Shown: positions 18,223 to 27,831 of the stretch, in pieces | Layout: the number at the start of each line of letters is the position of its first letter | Numbering within the stretch: the stretch's first letter is position 1 | Assembly (NCBI GenBank): GCA_963701205.1 | Contig: OY969575.1 | Span: 372,001 to 436,000 of the forward strand | DNA length: 64,000 nt | Source of the DNA: JALZKA01 sp963701205 | GTDB lineage: Bacteria > Actinomycetota > Thermoleophilia > Solirubrobacterales > 70-9 | Direction of reading: 5' to 3' | Program-made: the position numbers and the translations under genes | Notes under the pieces: model-generated | Told to the model about the DNA's origin: nothing | Database searches by the model: none | The model's input: only the letters and a program-made list of their open reading frames with translations

Positions 18223-19496
18223 GGCTCGCGTTCGTACGCCAGCGCCGCGCCAATCCGCTCGACGGTTGTCGGGTGGGTACCAAATAGAACCTGCGCGATG
18301 GCCGGTGGGCTCGGGTCGGAGAGGTTGCTGGTGGCCAGGCGTACCTGCAGCGAGATCAGCGCTCGAGGATCGTCGGTCACCTCGAGCGCAAAGCGATCAG
18401 CTGCCACCTCGACCTGCCGTGAGAGCTGGTTCGCCGGAATCCCTGCGCCGAAGCTCAGAATGGCGATTGCTAAAAACAGGCCCGGAACGGCGGCCGCCGT
18501 CCCGGGCACTGCGCGCGATCGATGGCTCATCAATGCCATTAGCTCGCGAACGCCGATCAGGCCCAGGGGCGCGATCAAGGCGACGAAGAGGATCCCTCGT
18601 GGGATGTCGTCGTGGGCAGCATGGCCAAGCTCATGAGCAACAACGGCGTCAAGCTCATCCGCCGTCCCACCGTCAATCAGGGTGTCGTAGAGGACGACCC
18701 GCTTGGTCGGGCCGATTCCTGCCACATACGCATTCAGCGCCGTCGATCGTTTGCTCGCATCCACCCGATAGACCGCGTCGATGTCAACACCGCCGCGATC
18801 CGCGAGGGTCTGGACCCGCTCGCGGATCGCGCTACTTGGCGCGAGTTCGTCGAAATCGTTGAAAAGCGGCGCGACCACGACGGGAGCAACAAATGAGACC
18901 GCCACCCCGTAGGCCACAACCGCAAGCGAGCCTGGAAGCCACCACGACCGCGGATAGCGCCGTATCAACGCGCTCAGAGCCGCGGCCCCGGCCGCGGCGA
19001 TCACGACGGTGATGGCCAGGCTCCGGCCCTGGTCCGAAAGCCAAGCGGAGGCGGATTGCGTGGAGAGGCCCACGTCGGCGGCGCGCTCGTGCGACCAAAG
19101 CAACGTTGGCCCCGCGGCAAGCGTGGCGATCACGACTACTAGTGCGCCCGCGGCAGCCGCGCCAAGCAAAGGGCGGCCTCCAAGGCGATCAAGCACGCGG
19201 CGCAAGCTTCGGGGCCGCCCGGCGACAAGGGCTCCTACGGCCAGAGCCTGGGCGGAGAGACCGAACACGAAGAGCAAGCGCTGACCGTCGCGGTACTCAA
19301 CCGACCGCGCGATTTCACCGCCGGGCAGGAAATCCTCAATCCGAACGCCGACCGGCCCAGCTCCGGGAACGCTCGGGCTGAGCAGGATGTAGGCCCCCTC
19401 GGCGATCAGTAAAAAGGCTGCCACTGCCGTCCCGGCGCGCAGAGCCGGCGAGCGCCGCAAACTCTCCCGCACACCGGACAGCAGCATCGCCTCCAT
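18219..19496 (-). CDS. M48-family zinc metalloprotease (Ste24/CAAX-protease type)
   Basis: About 425 residues with seven or so membrane helices. The zinc-binding HELGH is in DAVVAHELGHAAHDD, preceded by the conserved NAYVAGIGPTKRVVLYDTL. The third ligand region is QVEVAADRFALEVTDDP. This is the arrangement of Ste24/HtpX-like integral membrane proteases, with the active site facing the cytoplasm. ATG 19496 is chosen since upstream frame would run into the phosphoesterase gene on the other strand; ATG 19487 is also possible. Bacterial relatives act in membrane-protein quality control, but the substrate here is unknown. Confidence 0.88.
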   Translation of the reverse strand: MEAMLLSGVRESLRRSPALRAGTAVAAFLLIAEGAYILLSPSVPGAGPVGVRIEDFLPGGEIARSVEYRDGQRLLFVFGLSAQALAVGALVAGRPRSLRRVLDRLGGRPLLGAAAAGALVVVIATLAAGPTLLWSHERAADVGLSTQSASAWLSDQGRSLAITVVIAAAGAAALSALIRRYPRSWWLPGSLAVVAYGVAVSFVAPVVVAPLFNDFDELAPSSAIRERVQTLADRGGVDIDAVYRVDASKRSTALNAYVAGIGPTKRVVLYDTLIDGGTADELDAVVAHELGHAAHDDIPRGILFVALIAPLGLIGVRELMALMSHRSRAVPGTAAAVPGLFLAIAILSFGAGIPANQLSRQVEVAADRFALEVTDDPRALISLQVRLATSNLSDPSPPAIAQVLFGTHPTTVERIGAALAYEREP

Positions 19497-19514
19497 ACGA
19501 TAGTTCGCTGGCCG

Positions 19515-20249
19515 ATGCGAATTGCCGTGATCTCTGACATCCACGCGAACCTCACTGCGTTGCAGGCCGTGCTCGATGAGATCGACGAATCCGATTGCGA
19601 GCAGATCTGGTGCCTTGGTGACGTGGTGGGCTACGGCGCTGAGCCCAACGAGTGCGCCGAGCTGATGTTCAGGCGCGCCGATGTCTGTCTGGCAGGAAAC
19701 CATGACCTTGGTGTCCTGGGCGCGATCGACATCTCAACGTTCTCGCCGGTGGCAACGGAATCGGCGCAATGGACGCAGGCGCATCTTTCGGACACATCAC
19801 GCGAGTTTCTGGCCAAGCTGGAGGCCGCCGACGAGACAGGGGTGGTGGCTTGCTACCACGCGTCGCCGCGCGACCACGTCTGGGAATACGTTCTTTGGCC
19901 TGACCAAGCCGGCGAATGCCTAGACGCCCAAAAGACCAGGGTCGCCTTGATTGGCCATTCGCATGTAGCCCTGCGATTCACCTCCTCCGACCCCGAGGAG
20001 CCGGCCGAGGGTGCCCAGGTGCCGGGTGGAACGGTGCTCGACATCACGGAGGGACGCTGGCTCTTGAACCCCGGGAGCGTCGGACAGCCGCGCGACAACG
20101 ATCCGCGCGCGGCCTGGGTCGAACTCGATTCGGATCTCTGGAGCGCCGCCTACCACCGCGTGCCGTATGAGATCAGCCGGGCAGCGGCGGCAATCGACGC
20201 CGCTGGACTTCCGGAACATCTGTCCCGACGGCTTTTTGCAGGCCAATGA
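19515..20249 (+). CDS. calcineurin-like metallophosphoesterase (YfcE/MJ0936 type)
   Basis: 244 residues with all metal-binding blocks: RIAVISDIHANLTAL (D-x-H), IWCLGDVVGYGAEP (GD), CLAGNHDLGVL (GNHD), ACYHASPRDH and LIGHSHVALRF (GHSH). The fold is a double-metal phosphoesterase that may act on cyclic nucleotides, phosphoproteins or phosphodiesters. It is the first gene of a trio in which each next gene overlaps by 4 bases: this gene, a lipoprotein and a Ser/Thr kinase. The pairing with a kinase makes a signalling role possible but unproved. Confidence 0.85.
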   Translation: MRIAVISDIHANLTALQAVLDEIDESDCEQIWCLGDVVGYGAEPNECAELMFRRADVCLAGNHDLGVLGAIDISTFSPVATESAQWTQAHLSDTSREFLAKLEAADETGVVACYHASPRDHVWEYVLWPDQAGECLDAQKTRVALIGHSHVALRFTSSDPEEPAEGAQVPGGTVLDITEGRWLLNPGSVGQPRDNDPRAAWVELDSDLWSAAYHRVPYEISRAAAAIDAAGLPEHLSRRLFAGQ

Positions 20250-20815
20250 GGCCCGCGCGCTTATCTAGACTCGCGACGATGCACCGGCACCGCCGACCCG
20301 CCATTTCGAAGCCAGGCCCCGGAGCGCTGATCGCCGTCCTCGCCGTCGCTGCGATCGGTTGCGGTGGCGACGACCCCGCCGGTTCGATTCCCGAAGAGCC
20401 GGCCCAGGCACTGCTCGCACAACTTGGCCAAATCGAAGCGTCCGTGGCGGCCGGGGACTGTGACGCGGCGCAAACGGAAGCTCTGAGCTTCGCCCAGGCC
20501 GTGAACGACCTTCCCGCTGAGGTTGACCCACCGGTTCGCGAGAATTTGGTCGAGGCAGCAGGCAACCTTGAAACGCTGACCGGGAATCAGTGTGAGCCCG
20601 CCCAGACCGGCGCTACAGGGGCCGCCGAGGCTGTGCCGCCGCCGGAAACCGAGCCAACGACGACGCCCGACGAAGAGCCCGCAGATTCCGAACCGTCGCC
20701 AGCCGGCGACGATCGAAATCCGCAGCCCACGCCCGCAGACGACAAGCCCAGCGGGGGGAGTGGCGCCGGAACCGGGAGTGGTGGCAGCTCAAGCGGTGGG
20801 GTCGGGAACGGATGA
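20246..20815 (+). CDS. secreted lipoprotein of unknown function
   Basis: Up to 189 residues. A basic N-terminus and hydrophobic helix end in a lipobox (VAAIGCGGD), so the mature protein should be lipid-anchored outside the membrane. The mature part has an acidic helical stretch with two cysteines (GDCDAAQ and NQCEPAQ), resembling a small helical hairpin, then a Pro/Thr/Glu-rich and Gly/Ser-rich tail. It overlaps the phosphoesterase (ATGA, 20246-20249) and the kinase (20812-20815). ATG 20279 is an alternative start. Its place before the kinase suggests it may be a sensor or ligand partner; this is inference only. Confidence 0.72.
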   Translation: MRPARLSRLATMHRHRRPAISKPGPGALIAVLAVAAIGCGGDDPAGSIPEEPAQALLAQLGQIEASVAAGDCDAAQTEALSFAQAVNDLPAEVDPPVRENLVEAAGNLETLTGNQCEPAQTGATGAAEAVPPPETEPTTTPDEEPADSEPSPAGDDRNPQPTPADDKPSGGSGAGTGSGGSSSGGVGNG

Positions 20816-22074
20816 TGGGCGACGCGACCGGCCAGAGCTTGATTTCGGACCGCTACGAACTCGGGGACCGCTTGGGCTCCGGCGGGATGTCAACGGTGTA
20901 CGGCGCGGTGGATCGCGTCCTTGAGCGCACCGTCGCGGTCAAGATCCTGGCCGAGCACCTCTCGGACGACGACAAGTTCGTCGCGAGGTTTCGTCGCGAG
21001 GCCTTGGCCGTTGCCCGCCTGATTCACCCCAACATCGTCCAGGTTTACGACACCGGCGTGGACCAAGGGCGCCATTACATCGTGATGGAGTACGTGGAGG
21101 GCCGATCGGTCGCCCAACTGCTGCAACGACAGGGCAGGCTTGGGTCGGAGGTCGCCGTGTCGGTCGGAATCCAAGCTTGCGCCGGGCTCGAGTACGCCCA
21201 CCGCCAGGGGATCATTCACCGCGACGTCAAGCCCGGCAACCTCATGGTGATCGGCGGCCCAGCGGGCCGGCCGCGTCGCGGGGGCTCCTCGCATGAACCT
21301 GAGACCGACGAGATGACGATCAAGCTGACGGACTTCGGCATCGCTCGGCTGGCTGAGCAGACCCGCTTGACTCAGGTTGGGTCGGTGGTTGGCACCGCCG
21401 CATACCTGGCTCCGGAGCAGGCGCGCGGCGACGAGGCGACACCCGCGGCAGATGTCTACGCGCTCGGGGTGGTCGTCTACCAGATGCTCACGGCCCGTTT
21501 GCCGTGGGAGGGCTCGACGCTCGCCGAGCTTGCGATTCGGCGCGAGAGCGAAAGCCCACTGCCACCGACGTCGTACGACGGCTCCGTTCCCGACACGCTT
21601 TCGACCGCTGTACTCCGAGCCCTGGAGGGCGATTCCGCGCAGCGCTACTCATCGGCCAAAGAACTATCCGCAGCCATGCGTGCCGGAATCGCCGGACGCG
21701 AGCCCCCGGAGGCATCGGAGGCGCCGACCCGGGCGATTGCGTTAGGCGCCGCCCGCACGGAACAAACTCGCGTCATCGCGGACTCCCCCGACATCGCGAC
21801 GCCTGTGGCACCTGAGCGTGCCTACGCGCCGCCGGCCCGCGCGAGGGCAGCTGCGCCGGTCGCCTCCCAAGCGCCCGCGCGCTCAGCGGGCAGCCGATTC
21901 GCCCGCTTTATCGGGGTTCTGTTGCTGATCGCCGCGCTGGCGGCGGTCATCGCGGCCATTGCGCTCATGGTCACCGACGCCGGGCAAGACACTGACCTGG
22001 GTCAGATCATCTCCGACCAGATTGATCAGCAGATCAGCAACATCCGGGACTTCATCCGGGAACAAACCCAGTAG
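20812..22074 (+). CDS. PknB-type transmembrane serine/threonine protein kinase
   Basis: 420 residues. Kinase domain at residues about 14-290: glycine loop RLGSGGMSTVYGAVD, the AVKIL lysine, catalytic HRDVKPGN, DFG in LTDFGIARL, APE in AYLAPEQARG and DVYALGVVVYQML. An insertion rich in Gly/Arg/Glu (GGPAGRPRRGGSSHEPETDE) lies between the catalytic loop and DFG. An Ala/Pro-rich juxtamembrane stretch follows, then one membrane helix (FIGVLLLIAALAAVIAAIALM) and only about 40 external residues. There are no PASTA repeats, so it does not sense peptidoglycan in the usual PknB way. Start ATG 20812 or 20815. Confidence 0.9.
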   Translation: MMGDATGQSLISDRYELGDRLGSGGMSTVYGAVDRVLERTVAVKILAEHLSDDDKFVARFRREALAVARLIHPNIVQVYDTGVDQGRHYIVMEYVEGRSVAQLLQRQGRLGSEVAVSVGIQACAGLEYAHRQGIIHRDVKPGNLMVIGGPAGRPRRGGSSHEPETDEMTIKLTDFGIARLAEQTRLTQVGSVVGTAAYLAPEQARGDEATPAADVYALGVVVYQMLTARLPWEGSTLAELAIRRESESPLPPTSYDGSVPDTLSTAVLRALEGDSAQRYSSAKELSAAMRAGIAGREPPEASEAPTRAIALGAARTEQTRVIADSPDIATPVAPERAYAPPARARAAAPVASQAPARSAGSRFARFIGVLLLIAALAAVIAAIALMVTDAGQDTDLGQIISDQIDQQISNIRDFIREQTQ

Positions 22075-22099
22075 GCCGTCGCGTTGCGGCCGCGTTGGG

Positions 22100-23302
22100 T
22101 CAAGCGTCCCAGGGCGCTGCGCCGGCAAGGCTCGCGTCCCTATATGCGGCGAAGCGCTGGGCGCTGATCGCCGCGCGCGCGCCAGCCATCAGGCGCTCCA
22201 GATAGACGAGGTTGTGAATCGTGAGCAGCCGCAGAGCGGTTAGCTCGCCGGATCGAGCCAGGTAATGCAGGTAGGCGCGTGTGTGCCGCTGGCAGGCGGG
22301 GCAGGGACATCCCTCCACGATCGGGCCCTGATCGGCCTCGAATGCCCGGTCCTTCAGGTTGAGCCGAAACCGCGCACCCGGCAGCGGCGCCAAGGCGACG
22401 CCGTGGCGCCCCAACCGAGTCGGCACGGCGCAGTCGAACAGATCAAGCCCCAGGCTGATTCCGTGCAGCAAATCATCCGGCTCGCCAATTCCAAGCAGGT
22501 GCTTTGGCGCCTCGGGCGGCAGGAGCGGCGTCGTAAAACCGAGTACCGACCGCATCTCGTCCTTGTCCTTGCCCAGTGTTCCTCCGATCGAAATCCCATC
22601 GATTTCGGCTGTGGCGACTCGCTCCGCCGAGATGCGGCGCAGGTTTTCGTGGGTTCCACCCTGAACGATGCCGAATAGCGCCTGCCCGGCAGGTCCGTTT
22701 TCCTCGTGCCAGCGAACGCAGCGATCAAGCCACCGGTGGGTGCGCTCAGTTGACCGGGCCGTGTAGTCGTAGTCAGCGTGGTAAGGCGTGCACTCGTCAA
22801 AAGCCAGGGCGATGTCCGATCCGATCGCGGCTTGCACTTCCATTGATTCGTCCGGGCCCATGAACATCTCGGTGCCGTCCAGGTAGGAGCGAAACCGAAC
22901 ACCCTCCTCGGCGATTTCGAGAATCGACCCATGGCTTGCAGCGGCACCACGCCGGCCCTTGATCTCGTCGGCGACGCTTCCGTGGGCCAGCGAAAAGATT
23001 TGGAATCCGCCCGAGTCGGAAATGATCGCGCGGTCCCAGTTCATGAAGCGATGCAACCCGCCAAGCTCGGCGATCCGATCGTGCCCAGGCTTGAGGAACA
23101 GGTGGAACGTGTTGCCCAAAACCATCTGATAGCCGAGCGCCGCGACCTCGTCGGTGTCGAGGCCCCGTACCGCGGCGGTGGTCGCCAAGGGAATGAAGGC
23201 GGGGGTTTCGACGGTGCCGTGGGGCGTTACGAGCCGACCAGTTCGGGCAATTCCTTCGCGGGCCTCGATCGCGAACGAAATCCGGTCAGGATCGACCCGC
23301 AC
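22100..23302 (-). CDS. tgt: tRNA-guanine transglycosylase
   Basis: 400 residues. It replaces guanine-34 of GUN-anticodon tRNAs with a queuine precursor. Catalytic and binding blocks: IISDSGGFQIFSL, EECTPYHADYDY-like AFDECTPYHAD, ALFGIVQGGTHENLRR, GISIGGTLGKDKDEM and LFDCAVPTRLGRHG. The zinc site is CPCPACQRHTRAYLHYL. The GTG start at 23302 lies 6 bases after the gpmI stop, so tgt appears to close the glycolytic operon. Unlike tpiA and gpmI just upstream, this frame is intact throughout. Confidence 0.93.
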   Translation of the reverse strand: MRVDPDRISFAIEAREGIARTGRLVTPHGTVETPAFIPLATTAAVRGLDTDEVAALGYQMVLGNTFHLFLKPGHDRIAELGGLHRFMNWDRAIISDSGGFQIFSLAHGSVADEIKGRRGAAASHGSILEIAEEGVRFRSYLDGTEMFMGPDESMEVQAAIGSDIALAFDECTPYHADYDYTARSTERTHRWLDRCVRWHEENGPAGQALFGIVQGGTHENLRRISAERVATAEIDGISIGGTLGKDKDEMRSVLGFTTPLLPPEAPKHLLGIGEPDDLLHGISLGLDLFDCAVPTRLGRHGVALAPLPGARFRLNLKDRAFEADQGPIVEGCPCPACQRHTRAYLHYLARSGELTALRLLTIHNLVYLERLMAGARAAISAQRFAAYRDASLAGAAPWDA

Positions 23303-23308
23303 CCTCGG

Positions 23309-24866
23309 TCAACTACCCAGAAGCGATCGGCCGGTCATCGCGGCCGGTTGTTCGATTCCGAGTAGGTCGAGCACCGTTGGCGCGACGTCGGCGAGGATCC
23401 CACCCGCCGCCAACGACACGTCTGAAGCGGTGACGACGAAGGGCACCGGATTTGTCGTGTGGGCGGTATTCGGCGAGCCGTCGGGCTCGAGCATGTACTC
23501 GGCGTTGCCGTGGTCCGCGGTGACGATCAACCCGCCGCCGGATGCATGAACCGCGTCGACTACCGGCCAAGACAGGCGGTCCACCTCCTCGATCGCGGCC
23601 ACCGCGGCAGGCATCGACGCCGGTGTGACCGACCATGTCGGGATTGGCGAAGTTGAGAATCCCGAAGCGGGTCGGGGCTGCGGTCCACCCGTCGATGAAC
23701 GCATCGGCGGCGCTCGCAGCGCTCATCTCGGGCCGCAGGTCGTAGGTTGCGACGTCGCGCGGTGATGCGACCAAGCGGCGCTCCTCCCCCTCCCACTCCT
23801 GCTCGCGGCCGCCGTTGAAGAAGTAGGTGACATGCGCGTATTTCTCGGTCTCGGCAACGTGAAGCTGGCGACGCCCCGGCCGCGCGCAGGCGGCTCGGCG
23901 ATGGTGACGGCAGGCGCCTTCGGCGCGAAAGGCGACCTGGTAGGGCCAGCCCTCGTGGTGCTCGGTGAGCGTCGTTAACTCGATCCAGGGGCCGGTTGGC
24001 GTGCGAACTCAGCAAAACCCATCCTCGGCCAGGGCCCGATCGAGCTGGCGGGCACGATCCGGGCGGAAGTTGAAGTGAAGGACGGGTTCTCCGTCGGCCA
24101 TTCCGTCGTAGTCGCCCGATGACCGAGGGTCGGACGAACTCGTCGGTCTCGCCCATCGGCGTGTGAGGCTCGGACGGCATCAAGCGCGGACGGGAGCCGG
24201 AACCCCGAGTGCCATACGCGATCGCGTCGTAGGCAAGCTTGGTGCGCTCCCAGCGCCCGTCTCGGTCCATCCCGAAGTAGCGACCGCTCACCGTGCCCAC
24301 GCGCCCCGCTTGGCGAAGCCAGCGCTCGAGTTCTTCGAGGTAGCCGAGCGACGAGTGCGGAAGGGTGTCGCGACCGTCGGTGAACGCGTGGACCACGAGA
24401 TCCGGGACACCCTCCTGCGCCGCGAGCTCGATCGATCGCCTGGATGTGCTCCCAACCGGAGTGGACGCCACCGTCGGAGACGAGACCGACGAGGTGGAGG
24501 CGTCCTCGCTGCGAGTTGACGAGCGGCCGAAGCGCAGGCAGCGATCAGTACCTGGCTTCTCGAAGAAGGAGCCGTCAGCCACCGCAGTCATCGATACGCG
24601 CCAGGTCCTGTTTGACGATGGCCCCGGCGCCAAGGTTCATGTGGCCGACCTCAGAATTGCCCATCTGGCCATCCGGCAGCCCGACGTCGGCGCCGGAGGC
24701 CGACAGCTCGGTGTGGGCGCAGGTTGACCAAAGCTCGTCAAAGACCGGCGTGGAAGCCAGCGAAACCGCGTTGCCGGGCCCGCCGGGCGACAAGCCCCAG
24801 CCGTCGAGAATCACCAAAGCGAGCGATCCAACGGGCTTGCCAGCCGGGCCCGGCGAGCAAGCTCAT
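23309..24866 (-). pseudogene. gpmI: cofactor-independent phosphoglycerate mutase, many frameshifts as sequenced
   Basis: Segments of GpmI appear in order but in changing frames. They are ALVILDGWGLSPGGPGNAV; LPDGQMGNSEVGHMNLGAG (with catalytic Ser); LVVHAFTDGRDTLPHS; GRYFGMDRDGRWERTKLAYDA; EKYAHVTYFFNGG; NFANPDMVGHTG; and LIVTADHGNAEYM (metal-binding DHGN). The start is ATG 24866, overlapping the tpiA stop. Breaks near 24848, 24586, 24552, 24510, 24440 and 23615 each fit one extra base. Between 23.85 and 24.02 kb the frame also moves the other way and a TGA sits at 24011-24009. All catalytic blocks survive, so the gene is probably intact in the cell. It interconverts 3- and 2-phosphoglycerate using manganese. 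Confidence 0.85.
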
Positions 24867-25627
24867 GCTGCGCGGACGATCGCCAGGAAGTCGTCTGGCG
24901 TCAAGCGACGGCACCACCGACGAGCGCGCCGTCGATCTCATCGAGCGCAAGAAGCTCGGAGGCGTTGTCCGGCTTAACCGAACCCCCGTAGAGGATCCGG
25001 ATCGCTTGAGCGGCCGCGTCGGATCGCGCCCGGCAATCAGCGATCGAATGAACCCGATCGCCTCCTCGGCCTGTTCAGCTGACGCTGTCTTGCCTGTGCC
25101 GATGGCCCAGATGGGTTCGTAGGCGATCACGATGGAGGCAAGGTCATCGTCTCCCAACCCCGCCAGATCGGCCGTGAGCTGGCGGCGAAGCACCGCCTCC
25201 ATCTCCCCCGCCTCGCGCTCTGCGTCTGACTCGCCAACGCAAAGGATTGGCTGCGAGGTCGCCGCCAGGGCGGTGGGCAACTTGCGGGCCAGCGCCAGAT
25301 CCGTTTCGGCAAAATAGGCGCGGCGCTCGGAATGGCCGAGGATCACGGCATCCACTCCCAAGGCCGAGCAGCATCCGTGCTGACATCTCGCCGGTGAACG
25401 CGCCAGCGTCATCTTCGTGCATGTTCTGGGCCGCAACCCGCACCGAGCTGTCGCTGACAGCGCTCGGCGAGCGGCTGACAGCGCGGTGAACGGCGGACAG
25501 ACGACGACGTCGCGGCCCTGAGTCTCCGACCGCGGGCAGGAACGCATCGCAGAAACTCATCGGCTTCCTCGACCGTCTTTTGCATCTTCCAGTTGGCGGC
25601 GAGATACGGCATGCGTTCACTGCTCAT
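24863..25627 (-). pseudogene. tpiA: triosephosphate isomerase, frameshifted as sequenced
   Basis: The start ATG 25627 overlaps the pgk stop (ATGA). Fragments in order: MPYLAANWKMQKTVEEADEFL (catalytic Asn and Lys), DAFLPAVGDSG, RDVVVCPPFTAL, VDAVILGHSERRAYF (catalytic His), IVIAYEPIWAIGTGKTA (catalytic Glu), and a C-terminal phosphate-binding part read as ILYGGSV-like sequence, ending DDFLAIVRAA. Breaks at about 25555, 25532 and 24905, plus at least one more around 25.40 kb and one near 25.0 kb, each fit one additional base where placed. All catalytic residues are present. It interconverts dihydroxyacetone phosphate and glyceraldehyde 3-phosphate. Confidence 0.85.
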
Positions 25628-26830
25628 CGCGATACCTCCGTTTCAGCGTGGTGGGCCAACGCAGAGACCCCGGGGAGCGCCTTGCCTTCGAGCAGTTCAA
25701 GCGAGGCACCCCCGCCGGTTGAAAGCCAATCCACCTGATCGTCGAGGCCGAAGGCGACCAGGGCGGCCGCTGAGTCACCGCCGCCGACCACTGTGTGCCC
25801 CGAAGCGCTGGCAACCGCATTGGCAATGCCGACGGTTCCTGCCGCGAACGGTTCGAACTCGAAGGCGCCCATTGGGCCATTCCACAAGACGGTTCCCGCC
25901 GTGGCGATGGCCTCCGCATAGGCCGCGGTCGTTCGTGGCCCGACGTCGAGGCCCATCCAACCGTCGGGTACGTCCACGCCATCAAGGTCGCGGTACTCGG
26001 TGTCGGCGACAAAGGCTCGCCCCAGACGCAGATCGACGGGCAGCTGCAGGTCGCAAGCGGAGCCCTCCGCCTCGGCCAACGCCTCGCCCGCCAAGGCGAT
26101 ACCCGCCTCCTCGACTAAAGAGGCCCCGGTCGCGATCGCCTGGGCGCGAAAGAAGCTGAAACACATCGCGCCACCGATCAGGATTCGATCCGCGATTTCC
26201 AGGAAGCGGTCGATTACTCCGATCTTGTCGGAGACTTTTGCCCCGCCCAGCACCACCACCAGCGGCGCCTGCGGGTTGTCGCGCACACGAATCAGTTCCT
26301 CGAGCTCGCGCTCGAGCAGCAACCCTGCGTAGGCCGGCAGGATCCGGGCAACCCCCTCAGTCGTTGCATGCGCGCGATGGGCCGCCCCGAAAGCGTCGTT
26401 GACGTACAGGTCGGCGAGCTCGGCCAGAGCCTTGGCGAGGGCCGAGTCGTTGTTGATCTCACCCGGCTCAAACCGGCTGTTTTCCAGCAACAGAACCGAG
26501 CCGGGCTGCAACGCCTCGGCGCGAGCCGTGACCTCGTCACCGACAACGCCAGGCGCCAGCTCAACGTCGATATCCAGAAGATCCGCGAGGGCCGTTGCAA
26601 CCGGCGCCATCGAGAGGTCGTGGTCGTGGCCTTCAGGCCTGCCAAGGTGCGAGACCACGACAACGGTCGCGCCCCGATCGATCAGCAGGCGAATGGTTGG
26701 CAATGCCGCCTTGAATCCGCGTGTCGTCGCTGACCGACCCGCCCCGGAGCGGGACATTCAAATCGGCGCGCACCAATACACGCGATCCGTGGACCTCGGC
26801 GTCGCGAACGCTGACCCAGTCCGGCCTCAA
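25624..26830 (-). CDS. pgk: phosphoglycerate kinase, one apparent frameshift near the N-terminus
   Basis: The start is TTG 26830, overlapping the gap stop as TTGA. The first 39 codons (SRVLVRADLNVPLRGG, substrate-binding) are followed near 26711-26716 by a one-base shift (TRI, then KAALPTIRLLIDRGA). The remaining ~365 codons are intact: VVVVSHLGRPEG, SVLLLENSRFEPGE, VVVLGGAKVSDKIGVI, LWNGPMGAFE and the ATP-site VGGGDSAAALVAFG with STGGGASLELLEG. Total length matches the family (about 400). It makes ATP from 1,3-bisphosphoglycerate. One extra C in the sequence would account for the break, and the enzyme is normally essential, so sequence error is likely. Confidence 0.9.
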
Positions 26831-27831
26831 AGCAATTTTGTGGCCAGCTCAACCACTCGGTTCGAGTAGCCCCATTCGTTGTCGTACCAGGAGACGACCT
26901 TGACCATGTTGCCCTCCATCACCATCGTCTGCGGACCGTCAAAGATCGACGAATGCGGGTCCTTGACGATGTCGGTCGAGACGATCGGATCCTCGGTGTA
27001 GGCGAGAATGCCGGCCAGCGGGCCATCGGCAGCGGCCTTGACCGCCGCGTTGACCTCTTCGACGCTGGTGTCTCTCGACACCTGGCAGACGAGATCCACG
27101 ACCGACCCCGTGGCCACCGGCGCTCGCATCGCGAATCCATTCAACTTGCCGGCCAACTCGGGAAGCACCAGGCCAACGGCCTTGGCTGCGCCGGTCGTGG
27201 TCGGGATCAGGTTGAGGGCGGCTGCCCGCGCCCGGCGCAAGTCAGGATGCGGCATGTCCTGCAGTCGCTGATCGGCCGTGTAGGCGTGAATCGTGGTCAT
27301 CAACCCATGGTCGATCCCGACCGCTTCGTGGAGCACCTTGGCCACAGGCGCCAAGCAGTTGGTCGTACAGGAGGCGTTGGAGATGATGTGATGGTTCTCG
27401 GGGTCATAGTCCCGCTCGAAGTTGACACCCAGCGCCACGGTCACGTCGGGATCCGTCGCTGGAGCTGAGATGATCACCTTCTTGGCGCCGGCGTTGATGT
27501 GCTTCTCCGCATCGGGCCGCTTCGTGAAGAGCCCGGTGGACTCGACAACGACCTCGACGCCCAGATCTCCCCACGGCAGTGCCGCCGGATCGCGTTCCTC
27601 CAAGATCGTGATCGCGTCACCGTCCACAGAGACCTTGCCACCCTGCTCGGTCACCTCGCCCGGGAAGCGCCCCAATATCGAGTCGTACTTGAGCAAATGT
27701 GCCAGCGTCGCATTGTCCGTGATGTCGTTGATCGCGACGATGTCGAGCTCCGCGCCAGATTCATAGGCCGCGCGAAAAAGGTTGCGACCGATTCGTCCGA
27801 AACCGTTGATTCCGACCTTAACTGGGGCCAT
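26827..27831 (-). CDS. gap: glyceraldehyde-3-phosphate dehydrogenase
   Basis: 334 residues from ATG 27831, giving the standard opening MAPVKVGINGFGRIGRN with the NAD-binding glycine motif. The active site is SNASCTTNCLAPVAKVL (catalytic Cys), with the His in GLMTTIHAYTADQRLQD. The end is WYDNEWGYSNRVVELA. ADRs such as AINDITD after the first strand indicate NAD preference. AAGGAGG at 27850-27844 lies 12 bases upstream. It is the first gene of the coupled gap-pgk-tpiA-gpmI-tgt run and its frame is clean, unlike the next three. Confidence 0.95.
   Translation of the reverse strand: MAPVKVGINGFGRIGRNLFRAAYESGAELDIVAINDITDNATLAHLLKYDSILGRFPGEVTEQGGKVSVDGDAITILEERDPAALPWGDLGVEVVVESTGLFTKRPDAEKHINAGAKKVIISAPATDPDVTVALGVNFERDYDPENHHIISNASCTTNCLAPVAKVLHEAVGIDHGLMTTIHAYTADQRLQDMPHPDLRRARAAALNLIPTTTGAAKAVGLVLPELAGKLNGFAMRAPVATGSVVDLVCQVSRDTSVEEVNAAVKAAADGPLAGILAYTEDPIVSTDIVKDPHSSIFDGPQTMVMEGNMVKVVSWYDNEWGYSNRVVELATKLL

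Noticed and set aside
23309..25627. Programmed frameshifting in tpiA and gpmI
   Set aside because: There are too many sites, no shared slippery sequence, and signs are not all alike; sequence error fits better.
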